Shown here one piece after another: positions 42,452-45,055 of a stretch of 45,055 nucleotides of DNA (its first letter is position 1; each line of letters begins with the position of its first letter). The notes under the pieces were generated by a model. The model searched no databases. It saw nothing but the letters and a program-made list of their open reading frames with translations, and was not told the DNA's origin. This DNA is from Neocallimastix lanati (nom. inval.). Its lineage: Eukaryota; Neocallimastigomycota; Neocallimastigomycetes; Neocallimastigales; Neocallimastigaceae. Where the stretch lies: assembly GCA_016946835.1 (NCBI GenBank), contig JACVTC010000031.1:1445001-1490055 (forward strand), read 5' to 3'. Both the position numbers and the translations under genes were made by a program.

Positions 42452-42792
42452 CTAAACTATTTAAAACTAACTAAAAATATTCTTATTATTAATTTTATTT
42501 TTATTATTTTAATTTTGTTATTAATCTTATTATAATCTAAGGAAAGATTCTGCTTTTTTTTTTTTTTTATTGAGTAGACATAGGTCTATTTATACTTTTT
42601 CAATTTTATTTTTAATTGTAAAGCCTCAATAAAAAAAAGAGTTTGAATTAAAATTAGGATTTTTGAAATTGATTTTAATAATTATTCAATATATTTTATA
42701 TTTATTAAGAGTATAATTGAATAAATATGATAAAATCTTTTCGAAAACGTTAGAAAGTCATTACTAATAATTTTAAATTTTATTAGTAAAAA

Positions 42793-42837
<45 letters not shown>

Positions 42838-43190
42838 GGTTATAATAATTACAATATATAATATATTTATTACTAATTTATTCTAAAAAAAATTTTTTTT
42901 TTTTTTTTTTTTTTATATATATATATATTAATAATCAACCAATATTTTTATTTTAATTATTTAGAATTTTCTAAAAATTTATAGAATTTATTTAAGGGAT
43001 TCTTAATATAGAAATCTTTTAGAAACTTTTAGAAAAATAATAATATTTACTATCAATATTTTAGAATTTCCATGAAAGAAGAATAGGAAAGTTTAATTTA
43101 ATAAGAAATCAATAATAATTATAATTGGAATATTTGTAATATATTATGAAAATTATTACAATTTAATAATTATTGTTTTGTTCTTTTTCA
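42046..43190 (-). repeat. E2 5' LTR
   Basis: 1145 bp, nearly identical to 35126-36271. As the 5' copy it should hold the active promoter, firing leftwards. Confidence 0.92.
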
Positions 43191-43194
43191 CAAG
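43191..43194. other. Target-site duplication CAAG between E2 and E3
   Basis: The only four bases between the CA end of the E2 LTR and the TG start of the E3 LTR; the same tetramer flanks E1 on the left. Confidence 0.6.
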
Positions 43195-44582
43195 TGTAAT
43201 AATTCTATTAAGAACTAACTCAAAATAGAATTATTAACTACAACTTAACGACTAATTCATTAAGTTGAGAAAATGAAATAAAATAAATTTTTTACCTTTA
43301 ATGTAGAGTTTATTATAAATTAATTATAATAATAACACAACATGTAAGAGAAGAATTGTTTGTATAAATTGATCTTAAAAATATGTTTTTGAATAAAATA
43401 TTTTTATTAATTTATTAAAGTTAAAAATATAAAAATGTTACTATTATAACTATGTTTTTTATAATAATAACTCTTGATTTCTCAAAGAGAACTCAAGAGC
43501 CTTATTTATATTTTTTTATGAAAATAAGGTTAAATAAGAAAGGGTTTTCTAATCTTAACAAATCTCTTATCTAGGAAAAGATTAGATAGAAAAACCTAGA
43601 TAAGTTTTCGATCGATATTCTATCCATATCGATCATCGCATTAATTAAGTAAAACCGATTACTTCTAAAAAGTAATTGGAAAAAATCTTAATTAACCGAT
43701 TTTCCAATCTAATGATCGAAAATAAAAGAATAAAATAATAAAAGATATTTCGATCATATAATTTATCCTTATATTAAAAATATAAAATTAAATAGTTAAT
43801 AAAATACAGAATACATTATAAAATACAGAATACATTATAAAATACAGAATACATTATAAAATACAGAATACAATACAAAATACATTAGTTACAATAGAGA
43901 ATTTAGCATATTTTAAATATATTATTTAAAATTAATTAAATAAATTTTGTTAAATTAATGAATATTTAAAATTAAAATAAATAAATTTAATAAATATTAT
44001 ATGTAATTAAATAAAGTTATAGTTATAATAACTTAACTAAGAAAATATAATTATTTGCTAACAAATAATTATAGATTCTTACAACAAGTTGATAAGAATG
44101 TACTAAATAATGCATTCTTAATTAAATCTACGATTTATTTCTAATACATTATGTGTACATTATTATTTTTTGTACTTTAATAAATTTTTAAATTCAAAGA
44201 TTAAAAATTAGATCAAAAATTATATTAAACTTTATAATTTTTATATTAAATCTTATATTAATAGTAATATTTTTATATATTTAAAACTTATATTAACAAT
44301 ATTAATAATAAATCTTATTTTTTTATTTTTATATTAATAATGAAAATTTGTATTAATAATATTTTTATATATTGATAATTAAAAATTTATATATTATATT
44401 TTAACTTTTATTATAAAATTTTATATCGAAATGTTTTATTTTATATTGAAAAATATTTTATTTTATTAAAAACCTTTATATTAGAATAGTATTTTTATTT
44501 TTATTTGAATATTTTAACAGATTGTAATAAAAATTTTAGCCAATTAAATAAATTCTTATTAGTAATATTTTAGATAGATTAG

Positions 44583-44637
<55 letters not shown>

Positions 44638-44933
44638 TATTTATAAATGTATTTTATTTATATTGTTATAATTAAATTTTATATAATTGATTATAAAAAT
44701 CAATTTAAATTTAATAGTTTTTATATATAAAAAGAAAAATAATAATAAAATGTAATTTAGTGGCAAGAACAACTTTTATGCCTTGAAAAAAAAGTATAAA
44801 TAGTTGTAAATTTTGCTACTAATTTTAAATATCATCAAATAAAATCAAATAAATTTATAAATAAAAATAATAATAAATAATAAAATTTGTGTTTCCTTAC
44901 TTTATTTTTATTTAATTCTCTAAAACCTTAACA
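43195..44933 (+). repeat. E3 5' LTR, about 1.74 kb
   Basis: Begins TGTAATAATTC and ends CCTTAACA. A TATA-like GTATAAATAGT lies at 44794, about 140 bp before the end, with several AATAAA-like signals downstream, as expected for U3-R-U5 order. An A-run of about 50 occupies 44583-44633. No second copy lies inside the window to prove the boundary. Confidence 0.75.
43802..43877 (+). repeat. Four 19-bp direct repeats in E3 LTR
   Basis: AAATACAGAATACATTATA is repeated three times exactly and a fourth time with changed 3' end. The position in U3 fits an enhancer-type repeat. Confidence 0.85.
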
Positions 44934-44939
44934 TTTATA

Positions 44940-44956
44940 TGGTGGAGATATCGGGG
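44940..44956 (+). other. E3 primer-binding site
   Basis: TGGTGGAGATATCGGGG, 6 nt after the LTR end, identical to that of E2. Confidence 0.8.
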
Positions 44957-45055
44957 AATTAAATAGAAATAATAGTAAATAACATAGATTTTTTTTTTTA
45001 ATTTTTTTTTTTATTTTATATTGATAAACAAGTAAGTCGTTAATCCTTTGATTAA

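Larger units (their letters stand above)
35126..43190 (-). mobile_element. E2: Ty3-type LTR retrotransposon, apparently intact
   Basis: 5' LTR 43190-42046, primer-binding site, structured leader, gag 41255-40341, -1 frameshift signal, pol to 36295, 3' LTR 36271-35126. All coding frames are open and the two LTRs (1146 and 1145 bp) differ by eye only in homopolymer length and a 2-bp indel (36168 region against 43085 region). It may therefore be active or very recently so. Domain order is Ty3-type without a chromodomain, and it is related to but clearly distinct from E1. Confidence 0.93.
43195..45055 (+). mobile_element. E3: LTR retrotransposon, 5' end only (runs off window)
   Basis: A 5' LTR followed by a primer-binding site identical to that of E2. 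The internal region starts at 44934 and only about 120 bases are inside the window, so the superfamily is inferred from the shared primer-binding site rather than from coding sequence. Confidence 0.75.

Overview
This window looks like nuclear DNA of an anaerobic gut fungus (Neocallimastigomycota; the genus cannot be fixed from sequence alone). The evidence is the extreme A+T content, homopolymer and microsatellite tracts in almost every non-coding stretch, Asn-rich proteins, a CotH-type gene with a GT-AG intron, many LTR and non-LTR retroelements, and intron-less genes of bacterial character lying inside fungal DNA.

Layout. Positions 1-1027 hold the 5' part of a secreted CotH-like gene (minus strand, one intron). 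About 1-7.8 kb is A/T desert with tandem repeats. About 7.8-17.5 kb is a graveyard of decayed genes: an M15_3-type peptidase pseudogene (plus), the 3' end and probable LTR of a Ty1/copia element (plus), a decayed copia pol (minus), and two LINE-type reverse transcriptase fossils (minus). An intact 441-codon gene with an EF-hand-like loop lies at 18.0-19.3 kb (minus).

From about 20.2 to 23.4 kb is a cluster of bacterial-type sequence: a 156-codon hypothetical gene, a signal-peptide gene fragment, a DUF4143-type ATPase cut by a premature stop but still carrying a Shine-Dalgarno-like sequence, and a ParA-type ATPase tail-to-tail with a small ParB/ribbon-helix-helix-like gene across a 12-bp palindrome. 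A large TTTTA satellite follows, then a small Asn-rich gene with ACGCGT motifs upstream.

From 27.6 kb to the end the window is almost entirely LTR retrotransposons: E1 (Ty3-type, minus, 27,628-35,121, 5' LTR split by a foreign solo LTR), E2 (Ty3-type, minus, 35,126-43,190, all frames open) and E3 (plus, only its 1.74-kb 5' LTR and primer-binding site are inside). They are separated by exactly four bases each time (CAAG before E1, TAAG between E1 and E2, CAAG between E2 and E3), suggesting repeated integration at one target position. In E1 and E2, gag and pol are joined by a textbook -1 ribosomal frameshift signal: slippery heptamer, 7-8 nt spacer, GGGAG/CTCCC-type hairpin. The E2 leader also carries two adjacent hairpins with compensatory stem differences.
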